Source: Arion vulgaris (Eukaryota; Mollusca; Gastropoda; Stylommatophora; Arionidae). Taken from it: a stretch of 64,000 nucleotides of DNA. This document shows, one piece after another, positions 11,880-23,269 of the stretch (the first letter of the stretch is position 1; each line of letters starts with the position of its first letter). The DNA is taken from assembly GCA_020796225.1 (NCBI GenBank), contig CM036768.1, forward strand, positions 37,063,789 to 37,127,788, given 5' to 3'. Under the pieces are notes generated by a model, which worked only from the letters and a program-made list of their open reading frames with translations, made no database searches and had not been told where the DNA came from. The position numbers and the translations under genes were made by a program.

Positions 11880-12125
11880 AAGGGGATCAAAAGGCGAAGG
11901 ATTGACTTCATTGCACCGAGTTTTCCATGTCCCTCTCTGTAGAAATCGCTCTAGATGTGCAAAATGTATTACACAAAGCACAAACTTCGCAGTCTCAGCA
12001 ACAATTCTAAAACATCTCCGGAAAATAATGCACTCGTGAACCGAACGACGAGGTCAGGATTCGAACTCACGATCTTCATAACGCAAGCAAAACTGTTAAC
12101 CCTTTCAAAAAAGAGATGCCCCCTT
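11880..12125 (-). mobile_element. SINE-5 copy
   Basis: The minus strand has gtgagttcgaatcctgac (B-box-like) and the body gtttgtgctttgtgtaata, matching 870-1095. Confidence 0.65.
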
Positions 12126-12129
12126 ACAT

Positions 12130-12560
12130 TGAGGTAAGTAATCGTGGAAAGGACAGAACTTTATTTTTTTTTTTAAACAAATTTGGTGTAAGTTTGTTGA
12201 AAACCTGTGCTTCAGTTGGAGCTGTAAAGTTTGAGTTTGATCGATTATGTCCCACAGTTCACTCTCGTCAATAATGTATTCCGTGGTAAGATGTCATCGT
12301 AATATGTTGCCAGCGTTGGCAAAGTATGGTCGACGTTATCTCAATGGATCATCATAAGTGATGAAAACCATATCAGTATTAACAATCACTAGTCAATCGA
12401 ACTCGGGCAAAGCTATGGCTCGATGTAGTCAGTTAAAAGTCAATCAAATGTAACGAGCCAGTTTTAATATTATGTGGTATATTGGTTAATATTCCCATGT
12501 GGAATATTTGGGGAAATTTCATGTGGTATATTGAGGAAATGGCAATTGGTATATTTGGGG
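12130..12560. other. No recognised feature
   Basis: Non-coding sequence, AT-rich; tggtatattgggg is repeated loosely at 12470-12560. Confidence 0.4.
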
Positions 12561-13170
12561 TAAAAATAACAGAGCAGTTCACCTGTTTAGGTAGCAATTT
12601 TGATTGCAAAGGAAATGTTTAAAAAGAAATTATGATACGAGTTGACAAAGCAACATCAGCTTTTAAAAGTCTCAATAAAATATGGAACTGCAAGTTATAT
12701 AGTATTGAAATTAAATTACGAATTTTCAATTCAAATGTTGTATCAATCCTAACATATGCTAGCGAGAGTTGGAAAATGACTAAAGATATAGAAAACAAGT
12801 TGAATGCATTTGAAAATAGATGTCTGTGAAAAATAATGAAAATAAAATCGAACGAATTCAGGAGAAGTGATGAAATCAGAGACATGTCTGGTCAACCACT
12901 AGTGACAACTGTTATAAGAAGGAGAAGATGGAGATATGTTGGGCACACCTTGAGGAGAAATGATCAACGAATATCAAAGCAGGCATTGAAGTGGGATGCA
13001 AAGGGTTCAAGAAAGAGAGGTCGACCTAAGGAGACCCTGAAACGAACTTTGCTGAGAGATGCAGGAAATATCGGTTTCAGTTCCATGGACGAGATTGAGC
13101 GAGTTGCCCAGGATAGAGGTATGGAGAAATTACTCGAGGCCCTATGTAATAGAATACGAATATATATGTA
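12560..13170 (+). mobile_element. LINE 3' fragment, RRWRYVGHTLRR family
   Basis: Two open stretches split by one stop read IKLRIFNSNVVSILTYASES, then RRRRWRYVGHTLRRNDQRIS, KRGRPKETLKR and SSMDEIERVAQDR. This is a LINE ORF2 C-terminal region. The minus-strand copy at 54830-55370 is the same family. Confidence 0.75.
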
Positions 13171-13202
13171 TTGAGAGGAATGTAGTTATTATGTTTGGGG
13201 TA

Positions 13203-14670
13203 ACACTGTAAGTCATATATGTTTGATAGAACATGTGTTATATGTTGAAATAAAACATCTGTAAGTATATATGTTTGATAGAACACTGTAAGCTATATAT
13301 GTTTGATAGAACACTGTAAGCTATATATGTTTGATAGAACACTGTAAGCTATATATGTTTGATAGAACACTGTAAGCTATATATGTTTGATAGAATACTG
13401 TAAGCTATATATGTTTGATAGAACACTGTAAGCTATATATGTTTTGATAGGAAAACTACTTTTGTAAGTCTATATATGTTTGATAGAACACTGTAAGCTA
13501 TATATGTTTGATAGAACACTGTAACTATATATGTTTGATAAACACTGTGTATATATGTTTGATAAACACTGTAACTATATATGTTTGATAGAACACTGTA
13601 AGCTATATATGTTTTGATAAGAACACTGTAAACTATATATGTTTGATAGAACACTGTAAGCTATATATGTTTGATAGAACACTGTAAGCTATATATGTTT
13701 GATAGAAACACATATGTGATAAACACGTAACTATAATGTTTGATAGAACACTGTAAGCTATATATGTTTGATAAAACACTGTAAACTATATATGTTTGAT
13801 AGAACACTGTAAGCTATATATGTTTGATAGAACACTGTAAGCTATATATGTTTGATAGAACACTTAGTATATATGTTTGATAAAACACTGTAAGCTATAT
13901 ATGTTTGATAGAACACTTGTATATGTGATAACACTAGTTATTGATAAACACTGTAAACTATATATGTTTGATAGAACACTGTAAGCTATATATGTTTGAT
14001 AGAACACTGTAAGCTATATATGTTTGATAGAACACTGTAAGCTATATATGTTTGATAGAACACTGTAAGCTATATATGTTTGATAGAACACTGTAAGTTT
14101 TATATGTTTGATAGAACACTGTAAGCTATATATGTTTGATAGAACACGTAAGCTATATGTTATAGAAACTTATATATGTTTGATAGAACACTGTAAGCTA
14201 TATATGTTTGATAAAACACTGTAAGCTATATATGTTTGATAGAACACTGTAAGCTATATATGTTTGATAGAACACTGTAAGCTATATATGTTTGATAAAA
14301 CACTGTAAACTATATATGTTTGATAGAACACTGTAAGCTATATATGTTTGATAGAACACTGTAAACTATATAGTTGAAATGATATATGTTTGATAGAACA
14401 TGTAACTATATATGTTTGATAGAAACTGTATATATGTTTGATAGAAACTGTAAACTTATATGTTTGATAGAACACTGTAGTTATATATGTTTGATAAAAC
14501 TGTAAGTATATATTTGATAGAAACTGTACTATATGTATAAATACTGTAATATATATGTTTGATAGAAACTGTAACATTATGTTGATAAATGTACTATATA
14601 TGTTTGATAGAAACTGTGTATATGTTTGATAAACACTGTAATATATATGTTTGATAAAACACTGTATATT
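13203..14670 (+). repeat. 28-bp satellite, about 1.45 kb
   Basis: About 50 units; each contains tatatatgtttgatagaaca followed by ctgtaagc. Central units are near-identical; units at 13540-13560, 13700-13740, 13910-13950 and especially 14360-14660 are shortened or scrambled. After the last unit the sequence passes directly into the body of the TIR element (tatttattaatgaaaatg). Short open frames rich in NIY repeats here are array artefacts. Confidence 0.97.
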
Positions 14671-15010
14671 GAAATTTAACAATTTATAGTCCTGGTTATT
14701 TATTAATGAAAATGTTAATAATACTGATATGCAACACTACGTAGCACTCACGCCTAGTTTTGTTGAGGTTACTGGTCTGCAAGAAAGCTGCTACTCTCCA
14801 TACAAATAAAGGAAACAAGTGCAAACCATAATTCCTGGAGGTTCGCAGAAGAAATGATATACTATAACCTTATTTCACATGAGTTTTTTTTTATAATTTA
14901 AAATGAGTTCCTCTTTATCTGACACTGCTGAAATGCAAGGTCACGTGACAGGAGTGGTCTGATTTCCTAGAATTTTTATTTGAATTAAAAGGTATTATGA
15001 TTTTTTTTTA
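14670..15010 (+). mobile_element. 3' part of a TIR element fused to the satellite
   Basis: atttattaatgaaaatgtta through aatgagttcctctttatctg to cctagaatttttatttgaa matches 16205-16530 downstream of its gtttgatagaacactg segment. Confidence 0.7.
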
Positions 15011-15175
15011 AAACGTGGAAGACCGAAGACAACCTGGAGGAGAACGATAGAACAAGAACTGAAAGAAATGAATCATAGCTGGAACACAATACAGAGGAAG
15101 GCCATGAATAGAGAAGAATGGTGTGAGTTTGTTGCTGCCTTAAGTGTCAAGGGCGTAACAGGCTAAAGAGAGAGA
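15005..15175 (+). mobile_element. LINE 3' fragment
   Basis: acgtggaagaccgaagacaa to ggcgtaacaggctaaagag; reads KRGRPKTTWRRTIEQELKEM, a LINE ORF2 C-terminal type, and matches 1310-1560 reversed. Confidence 0.6.
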
Positions 15176-15229
15176 GCTGATTACAAGGGGGACTGCGGTT
15201 GGAGAATACGGGGTATACCCGAATTTTTC

Positions 15230-15390
15230 TTTAAAAAGTAAACGATTTGTGATGTGGCATGCCATCTATCAAGTGTTGCACAAAGCACGAACTCCGTAGC
15301 TCTAGCGAAAATTTTATGACTCTCATTAAAAAAAAGTGCATATGTGACTTGGTCAAGATTTGAACACATAACTTTCATAACGACACCAGA
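15230..15390 (-). mobile_element. SINE-5 fragment
   Basis: On the minus strand gtgttcaaatcttgacc and gctacggagttcgtgctttg match the SINE-5 body. Confidence 0.55.
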
Positions 15391-15394
15391 ACAG

Positions 15395-15395
15395 A

Positions 15396-15435
<40 letters not shown>

Positions 15436-15610
15436 TATAGGACCATCATTGTAACACTTCGGTGAGTGACCATGTGTGCTGCGATCTCTTTATTATACAG
15501 GACGATCTCAGCGGCAAAGCACGAACCTCGTAGCACCGTCGAGGGTCCCCGATGTAATTTATAAGATGGTGACAATATTTTGTAAACATTTTATTATTTA
15601 TAAAAAATAG
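15395..15610 (+). repeat. Repeat H copy with (GATT)n start
   Basis: Nine GATT units, then ataggaccatcattgtaaca through gatctcagcggcaaagcacg; shared with 18003, 23270 and 59882. Confidence 0.7.
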
Positions 15611-15754
15611 GTAATAGTGCAGAAATCCCACAACAACATGGACTCACAACAATCGAAAAAGCACACTTGCCTCATAACAAAAATACTCAAGCGACGCATA
15701 GATGCAATTGTGTAAACAAGCACACAAAACCATATAATACCTTCTGACGTAATA

Positions 15755-16165
15755 CACCAACACTATCATGCTCCGTAAGTGGTCTACATCCCTACCAATG
15801 ACACTGAGACAACGAGTACTTCGGTGTTATATTGAACCAATACTTATATATAGTAGAGTATCATGGACAATGAACAAACAATCAATAAGATCATTGGAAG
15901 CCACAGAGATGTGGTTTTACAGAAGAATGCGGAAAATTAAACGGACAGCTAAGAAAACAAATGAGGTTTTAAATCAGGCCCGCACACAAAGAGACCTTAT
16001 CAAAAGAATAAGAATCAGACAATCAAGGTTCTTCGGACATATAATGCGAAGAGAAGGTTTAGAATATTTGGTGACTACATGTAAAATTCAGGGAAGGGGA
16101 GATCGTGGAAGACAGAGGGAGAAGATGTTGATGGTCAGGACATCATGGTTCGACAAAAGATCGAC
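15755..16165 (+). mobile_element. LINE 3' fragment, SRFFGHIMRREGLE family
   Basis: A 145-aa open stretch reads TLRQRVLRCYIEPILIYS, SLEATEMWFYRRMRKI and RQSRFFGHIMRREGLEYLV. This is the region from the end of RT to the C terminus; related to 51340-51830 on the other strand. Confidence 0.75.
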
Positions 16166-16204
16166 GTCAGAACTTATTAACTGCACTGTGGCCCTGGCAA
16201 TATA

Positions 16205-16530
16205 AATCCGACTAGCTCAGACGAGAAAATCAAAATTCCTGTTTAATGGGGGCTGGTTTTCATAAGCGTTTGATAGAACACTGTAAGGTTTCCTGCAATT
16301 TTGCACAATTCTACGAATCTGTGGTTATTTATTGATGCAAAATGTTAATAATACTGATACTCCTTAGCTTTAAACTGAACTTGTAACATAATATAACCTT
16401 CATTTAGTATGTTGTGTTGATTTTAACATGAAATCGTCTTTATGCAACATTACTGGAATGCGAGATCGAGCGACGATTCTAGTCCTATTTTCTAGAATAT
16501 TTACCTAAGCACAACGGCCATATGTTAAAG
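16205..16530 (+). mobile_element. TIR element, plus-strand copy
   Basis: This copy runs from actagctcag near 16211 through gtttgatagaacactgtaag to ggccatatgtt near 16525. It lies immediately after a LINE remnant. Confidence 0.6.
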
Positions 16531-16664
16531 GAGGCCACGACTGCACCAAGGAGAGAGAGATAGAGTTGTAGAGAGACATGATTGCCTACGCCAGCAAGCA
16601 TAGCACTTGATTAATTGAGTCGACATCAAACGGATAACACATATTGTTATAAAAACCCGTGGGT

Positions 16665-16925
16665 GTGGAGCCGGGACTCGCAAGGGAAGCAAAGAATAGT
16701 ACCACTGTGACCTACATGGCATGTCGTAAGAGGCGACTGGTGAGGACCTAGGGATGCTACCCTAGTAAATAAAATGCGTCACTGAAATCGGATATGCTGG
16801 CCTACTTGTAGGCGCATAACTAACTAGCACAACATACAACCGCTCTTAGGCTCAGATCACATACAAATCACACAGAGTGTTTAATAAGTGATCGATATGG
16901 AGCGCTCACAGAAGAAGAAGTTATA
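16665..16925 (+). mobile_element. SINE-2 copy
   Basis: gactcgcaagggaagcaaag to gagcgctcacagaagaagaag, with the shared core gtcgtaagaggcgact. Two small changes against 59970. Confidence 0.8.
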
Positions 16926-16929
16926 AAAC

Positions 16930-17515
16930 CATAACATTTTTGTAGTATCTTTGTTTTCCTACCTTGTTCTCTTGTTTCTTTTGTCCACAATATTTTTTTT
17001 AAAAACAGTCTCGATCAAAACAAAGAAACAAACTTTTTCAGTTAACAAATAAACCACAAAATACCTACAACATTCAACATACAATATTTATCGAAGTCAC
17101 CAGCATAAAATGTTTAATAGCAGGATCCCCTAGGAAGAAGTTGAAATATGATGACAAATGAGTGGCGAGAACCCTGTACTACGCACTCTCGAGTACGCCC
17201 GGCAGGATTTCTAAAATGCATGGACGATGGATAGGATAACGGCTTGTGGTTATGTGAGCAGGAAATCGATTATGTTAAACAGGAGGTATGTGACTGGCGG
17301 TGTATGTTGTAACAACAGCGCAAGACTGTTGTTGAGTGTTGTTGAAACTGTAGTTTGAAAATGTGAATTATGTTATGTTATGTTCATAGAAATTTAGAAA
17401 TCAATCTAGAACAAAAAGAATATAACAATTGAAAATAACACTTGAAGAGAGAAGATATGGGAAAGTTATAATTCTTGTTCGAATATATGAACAACACACT
17501 CGCGCCCAGGAATAC
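16930..17515. other. No recognised feature
   Basis: Unique-looking non-coding sequence. Confidence 0.4.
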
Positions 17516-17520
17516 GAAAC

Positions 17521-17521
<1 letters not shown>

Positions 17522-17574
<53 letters not shown>

Positions 17575-17575
17575 A
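17522..17575 (+). repeat. (GA)n microsatellite
   Basis: About 25 GA units with one interruption; the flanks gaagatatgaaaaagttaca repeat on each side as a short duplication. Confidence 0.95.
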
Positions 17576-17635
17576 GATATGAAAAAGTTACAACTTTTGT
17601 CCCAATCTATGAACAACACACTCAAGCCGGTAGAG

Positions 17636-17900
17636 AAACGCAGTAGCGCAGTTGTTAGTAAACTCGCTTTGTGGGCTAGTGTTCGAGGTTCAACTCCATA
17701 GTGGGCGTGGAATATTTTTCCAACTATAACGGCTCTCAGGTCGGCCCAGCTTCAATTGGGTACCAAGAAAAACACTTGGAGTTAAGGCGGCCTGTGAGAT
17801 GTTGACCACATCACCCATCGTGTGCCGACGATCATTGAAAAATACGGGACTAACACCGTATTACCTCGAGATATCAAAACGGGTTCCTTTACTTTATAAA
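17636..17900 (+). mobile_element. SINE-1 copy
   Basis: gcagtagcgcagttgttagt through ttcgaggttcaactcc to ggttcctttactttata; same family as 6001. Confidence 0.8.
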
Positions 17901-18002
17901 AGCCAGGGAATGTGGAAATATACATGTACACACAGACACAGCACACTGCCCGCGCGCGCGAGCACACATACGTATATAAGTGAATACGTACCACAACTAT
18001 TG

Positions 18003-18460
18003 CTATTGATTGATTGATTAATTGACTGATTGAGAGGACCATCATCATTGCACTTCGGTGAGTAACCATATGTGCTCCGATCTCTTTCTTACACATGAAG
18101 ATCTCAGCGATAGTGCACGAACTCCGTAGCATCAGCGAGGATCCCTAATGTAATTTTGAAAATGGTAAAGATATTTTTGTAGGAATTTTATTTTTAATCT
18201 TTTCTAATTAATTTTTCCCGGCCAGTCGCTTCCAGCCTGCTCTTCTCAATTTTAAACTGCCAATTGTTCTTTTACGTGTTCAAACTGAACACGGGGCCTA
18301 CGTTTTATTGTCAGTCTCTGATAGGACTCGGAACTTGATCTCACCTACACTGAGATCAGGGATCTCTGGAAAAATTTCCTGATGGTTTCACGAGGGAGTG
18401 AACCGAGAACATTTAGAACGAGATGCCAGCAACTAACATTTATCAATTTCTTTATAGTGT
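18003..18460 (+). repeat. Repeat H, longer copy
   Basis: ATTG-type start, then tagcatcagcgaggatccct and on to ctgaacacggggcctacgtt and tctcacctacactgagatca; matches 23270-23885. Confidence 0.7.
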
Positions 18461-18488
18461 CAGGACCTCTATTGTTTACGTGATCTCC

Positions 18489-18817
18489 GATAACATACGG
18501 CCGGCCGGCTCAGGTAAAAATTCTAGGAAATAAGACCACAATCGTCGCATAGCCTTGCATTGTTGTAGAAAGACAAATTCATGTTAAAAAAAACACAACA
18601 TGTTAAATCAAGTTTATATTATGTGACAAATTCAGTTGAACACTCAGACAAATCAGTATTATTAATATTTTTCATCAATAAATAACCGTTGACTCATAGA
18701 ATTGAGTACAATTACAACAAAAAAACGTACAGTGTTCTATCAAGCATATACAAAAACCAGCCCCCGTTAAACAGGAATTTTCGATTTCCCTGCTGAGCTA
18801 GTCGGCCTTATGTTGTC
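18489..18817 (-). mobile_element. TIR element (GATAACATAAGGCC ends)
   Basis: It reads gataacatacggcc at the left and gtcggccttatgttgtc at the right, with the same body as 41304-41658, including the tgttctatcaagca seed segment. Confidence 0.65.
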
Positions 18818-18929
18818 AAGGGGTCACGGTTGTTTAGAACTGAGATCCAATCATTTTTCTGCAGGGTGTTAAAAAGATAATTGGTGGTGTATCAGACAAA
18901 GAAGACAGGACTTTGGTATTGTGTTAAAA

Positions 18930-19076
18930 ATGAGAGAGAGAGAGAGAGAGAGGAGAGAGGGAGGAGGAGAGAGGAGAGAGGGGAGAGAGAGAGAGAGGGG
19001 AGAGAGAGAGGGGGAGAGAGAGGAGAGGGGGAGAGGAGAGAGAGGGGGAGAGAGAGGGGAGAGGGAGGAGAGAGAG

Positions 19077-19122
<46 letters not shown>

Positions 19123-19447
19123 GAGGAGAGAGAGAGAGAGGGAGAGAGAGAGGGAGAGAGAGAGGGAGAGAGAGAAATAGGGAGAGGGTGAGGGTGAGAG
19201 AGGGTGAAAGAGGGAGAGAAAGAGGAGAGGGTGAGAGAGGAGAGAGAGAGGGAGAGAAGGAGAAAGATAGAGGGGGAGAGAGAGGGACAGAGAGGGAGAG
19301 AGAGAGGGAGAGAGAGAGAAAGGGAGAGAGAGGGGAGAGAGGGGAGAGAGGGAGAGAGAGGGAAGAGAGAGAGGGAGAGGGGAGAGAGGGAGAAAGAGAG
19401 AGGGTAGAGAGGAGAGAGAAAAGAGGAGGAGGGAGAGGGAGAGAGAG

Positions 19448-19481
<34 letters not shown>

Positions 19482-19482
19482 G
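18930..19482 (+). repeat. GA-rich polypurine tract, about 550 bp
   Basis: Almost pure purine on the plus strand: GA dinucleotides with GGGAG and GAAA variants, ending in a (GAAA)n run. Long open frames on both strands (up to 212 aa of R/E/G or S/L/P) come from the repeat and are not genes. Confidence 0.97.
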
Positions 19483-19802
19483 AAAAAATAATAAAACACA
19501 AAACAAAATTTTCGAAGAATTTTCCGGGTTTTCGTTTAGTTATGTTGGAGAATACTTGAAACTAAACTCGTTAAGTAAACATCGCTTGTGGTATCGTTAA
19601 TCACATTTAAAGCTAGATATTCTATTGGTATTCAATGCGCTAAATACGAATACTTCAAGCGAATAATGATTTGTAAAGACACGAAAAGGGGAAGTAAATC
19701 CAAGGAAATTGAAAATTTGCTGGTGCAGAAATAAGGTAAAGAAGAAGTACAAAGTAAACATCGTCCGAGTAAGAGTTATTGGTTACTTAACTAATGTCGT
19801 GA

Positions 19803-20215
19803 GCGTCTGTAGCTTAAGCGGTAGTGGGTTCCATCACAATCCAAGCGTACCTGGTTCAAACTTCGCGGCGGACAAGTTTGGAAGCAAATTACTTCCCTTG
19901 GATTTTTAGCGAAACAAATAATAACAAAGTACTGTATTTTTACAAATTACAAAAGCGATGACAATATACAGCAACGTTTCGACCAACATGGCCTTTATCA
20001 AGCAAACGAACAACAGGAGTGACGAATTTTATTTAAAAAAACACTAACATATGGACGACTAGATACGGAGACACTTGGATGTTTACGAATTATAAAAATA
20101 GACGTTCAGAAAGCAATGGCAAACTACTGAACGTATAAATGAAAATCTACAAGTCGTTGACTGTTGTTGATGGCTAAGTCCTGTAAAAGATATGCCACGA
20201 TTTTCATTTTCAAAC
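19803..20215 (+). mobile_element. SINE-6 copy with internal insertion
   Basis: The head gcgtctgtagcttaagcggt and ctggttcaaact are tRNA-like A and B box regions, then ggaagcaaattac. After an inserted stretch (about 19915-20095, containing gcaacgtttcgaccaacatg), the body resumes with tagacgttcagaaagcaatg and aacgtataaatg. Confidence 0.7.
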
Positions 20216-20400
20216 TAACGTCATTGCACTCCAGGCAAAGCCATAGGTGCTCAGTCTCCCCCCACATATATCGAATAGTATGCATACTGATGGTTCCCGT
20301 GCCTCGCTGGTTAAACACACTCCTCACTCGGTCACCTCAGGCATCCAGTTCTACTCGTACAACGGGTAACTCCAAACTGTTTAAATCGCTGGATCGATTC
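20215..20400 (-). mobile_element. LINE RNase H-type 3' end fragment
   Basis: Matches 4880-5060 and, reversed, 31800-31935 (catgggaaccatcagtatg-type segment). Confidence 0.6.
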
Positions 20401-20940
20401 AACATCTATTTTAGTGTCTGCGTCCAACAGGCAGTCGCGAAGAGACGGAAGAACATCCCCTCATCCATCTGTAGCCAGTCACCCAGGGGTAGCTGATGGA
20501 CCAGACAGTTAGCTTTAGTGTGTAGTTTGTAGATATTTAGATATTTTATTAGTTGACTGTAGTATTTGCGCACTAAATCTGCATCTGTTCACTATAAGCA
20601 GAGTGGCAACACTAAACGAGACCTGACGTAGTAAATCCAATTGACGTAGCTTTAGGTAGTCACGGCGTAGCAACGTTAGAAAACCAGGAGACCGATATAA
20701 ACATTGATCATGGATGGACGTATTTTTGGTGTGTCGTCCATACATGTGTCATCAACCATGAAATTAATAAATGTATTATGGAAAGATTAACACGAGATTG
20801 TGTTTACTTAAAGTCCTATGTTGGTCAATAAATGTCTGTTTGTACCATCGTCGTAACAATATAAATATAAGAAAGGATGTCAAGGAATGAATCAATCAAC
20901 AATGGACGTGAGATCTAACAAAGAATTATACTATCTAAAC

Positions 20941-21393
20941 TATGGATTCCCAAACTTTTTCGGCCCACCGCCCACTTTGCACAACATAAACTTTGTAACG
21001 CCCCCACCACATTATAACAGTTTGCCAACGCCCCCACCCACATATATACATGCTCTATTTTCTCTTTGACATAGAAAATTGATATATATTTCTGTCATAC
21101 ATGGTCAATTTTAAAATGATTCTATCCATGAAATAGAAAATTGATGAAAAAAGGGATCGTGTAAGACGGGCATGAGATGAATTAAAATGCAGAATTCAAA
21201 TTTTAAATGATTATTCAATCGCAAAATCACGAAAATAATTTATTTTAAAATATTTATTATTAGTTTCTTCTTTACGGAGCTACCGACCACTAATCGCATG
21301 AACACCCCCCAAATTCTTCTGAACCCACTATCGCCCACCTAAAACGCTACAGCGCCCACTGGGGGGCGGTGCCGCCCACTTTGGGAAACGTTG
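20941..21393 (+). mobile_element. hAT-type MITE family 2, 453 bp
   Basis: An uninterrupted copy with TSD ATCTAAAC on both sides. It starts tatggattcccaaac and ends actttgggaaacgttg, with body matching 1596-2597. Non-coding. Confidence 0.85.
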
Positions 21394-21599
21394 ATCTAAA
21401 CTAATAGGAAACGGACACCCAAGCTATGATAACATCAGGAAACTAATCCTATTGTACAACAACAGAATAACAGAGACACTCATCACAACATCACCCAGAA
21501 ACCAATAAAACCCCCACATAAGGGGACACTATAACACATCTTCAACTCCCCAACAATCGATGATGTTGATGGAAGCCTGTCCGAGTGGTGTTTTTTTTA

Positions 21600-21790
21600 A
21601 AAGACTCGTTACTACCTGTAGTGCCGCTTTTTAGGGCGGTCTAGGACAGGTGGGAAGAGAACCTGAGGAATTTAATGGCCGCATAGCAAGAAATATGGGT
21701 GTTAGTTCCATGGAGGAGATTGAGCGAGTTACCCAGGATAGAGCGGTTTGGAGAAATTGCTTTATTATGGCTAGTACAATCACCGCGAAG
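21600..21790 (+). mobile_element. LINE and repeat fragments
   Basis: gtctaggacaggtgggaaga recurs reversed at 37025-37045; ccatggaggagattgagcga is the end of the RRWRYVGHTLRR LINE family (compare 13080). Confidence 0.5.
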
Positions 21791-21924
21791 CTGTTCAGTT
21801 TAAGATTTTTCATTGATGCCCACAACAGAAAAAAATCCTTGGCTTCACCGTGAACTAAACATGGGTCTCCCACATGGAAGCCGAGCTCTAATCCATTCGA
21901 CCAGACGTTTCTTTCGAGTGGTTT

Positions 21925-22122
21925 TCTCTCTCTCTCCCTCTCTCTTTCTCCCTCTCTCTCTCCCTCTTTATCCCTCTCTCTCTCTCCCTCTCCCTCTCTC
22001 TTTCTCCCTCTCTCTCTCCCTCTCTCTTTCTCCCTCTCTCTCACCCTCTTTATCCCTCTCCCCTCTCCCTCTCTCTCTCTCTTTCTCCCTCTTTCTCCCT
22101 CTCTCTCCCTCTCTCTTTCTCA
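21925..22122 (+). repeat. (CT)n-rich tract
   Basis: About 200 bp of CTCTCTCC/TTTCTCCC units; polypyrimidine counterpart of the GA tract. Confidence 0.95.
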
Positions 22123-22361
22123 AACCAATGGTGTAAATAATAGAACCACTGTTGTCGTGACTAAGAAGATTGGGCGTGGGGCTAGCTCTCCCCCTTCCCC
22201 TCCCATAAAAAACACTAGATAGCTACATAAACCACAAGCAGGAAAATGTATAGCTCGCCACCCGAGGAAGGAAAGGGATCCCGCACGTAAAAAACTAATC
22301 AAGCTACGATGAAGTCGGAATAGAAATCGGGCTGTTGGCACGAAAATGCGTAGAGAGGGCA

Positions 22362-22797
22362 GAGATCTGGAATAGATGGCCTTGAAGATCTGGAAAAGAT
22401 GGCCTTGCAGAAGAAGATCTGGAAAATATGGCCTTGAAGATCTAGAAAAGATGGCCTTGCAGAAGAAGATCTAGAAAAGATGGCCTTGCAGAAGAAGATC
22501 TAGAAAAGATGGCCTTGCAGAAGAAGATCTAGAAAAGATGGCCTTGTAGAAGAAGATCTAGAAAAGATGGCCTTGCAGAAGAAGATCTAGAAAAGATGGC
22601 CTTGCAGAAGAAGATCTAGAAAAGATGGCCTTGCAGAAGAAGATCTAGAAAAGATGGCCTTGCAGAAGAAGATTTAGAAAAGATGGCCTTGAAGAAGAAG
22701 ATCTAGAAAAGATGGCCTTGAAGAAGAAGATCTAGAAAAGATGGCCTTGCAGAAGAAGATCTAGAAAAGATGGCCTTGAAGAAGAAGATCTAGAAAA
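22362..22797 (+). repeat. 29-bp minisatellite
   Basis: About 15 units, each carrying gaagatctagaaaagatggc then cttgcagaa. The first three units are shortened; differences are few (c/t in gatctag, caga/aaga). Confidence 0.96.
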
Positions 22798-22852
22798 CCT
22801 TGGTTGCAGACCTACGCCTCCCAATCGATGAAGAAGAAAAACAATAAAGATG

Positions 22853-23168
22853 TTTGCTGACACCGAATATCATAACACTACATGATGACACCGAATGTCA
22901 TTACACTAGAAGATGACACCGAATATCATAACACTACAAGATGACACCGAATGTCATAACACTAGAAGATGACACCGAATATCATAACACTACAAGATGA
23001 CACCGAATATCATAACACTACAAGATGACACCGAATGTCATAACACTACAAGATGACACCGAATGTCATAACACTACAAGATGACACCGAATGTCATAAC
23101 ACTACAAGATGACACCGAATATCATAACACTACAAGATGACACCGAATGTCATAACACTACAAGATAA
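22853..23168 (+). repeat. 28-bp minisatellite
   Basis: Eleven units beginning gatgacaccgaatgtcataa with only a few variable sites (atat/atgt, caag/agaa). It begins 55 bp after the preceding 29-bp array. Confidence 0.96.
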
Positions 23169-23269
23169 CAAATCTTCAATACTTCATCGTGTTTGGTAGG
23201 TCAGATGATGTAGCATCTCCACATAATACAGGTAAACTATAATAGATCAATAAATATGTCTCTTGTCTA

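Noticed and set aside
13203..14670. CRISPR-like array of 28-bp repeats
   Set aside because: Units are directly tandem with no unique spacers, in a eukaryotic genome; it is a satellite. The same applies to the arrays at 22.4, 22.9, 44.0, 46.2 and 53.1 kb.
13433..14682. Minus-strand frames rich in SNIYSLQCSIKHI-like repeats
   Set aside because: They are read-through of the 28-bp satellite.
18869..19559. Several 190-212 aa open frames on both strands
   Set aside because: They are translations of the GA/CT tract (only R, E, G or S, L, P, F); no gene.
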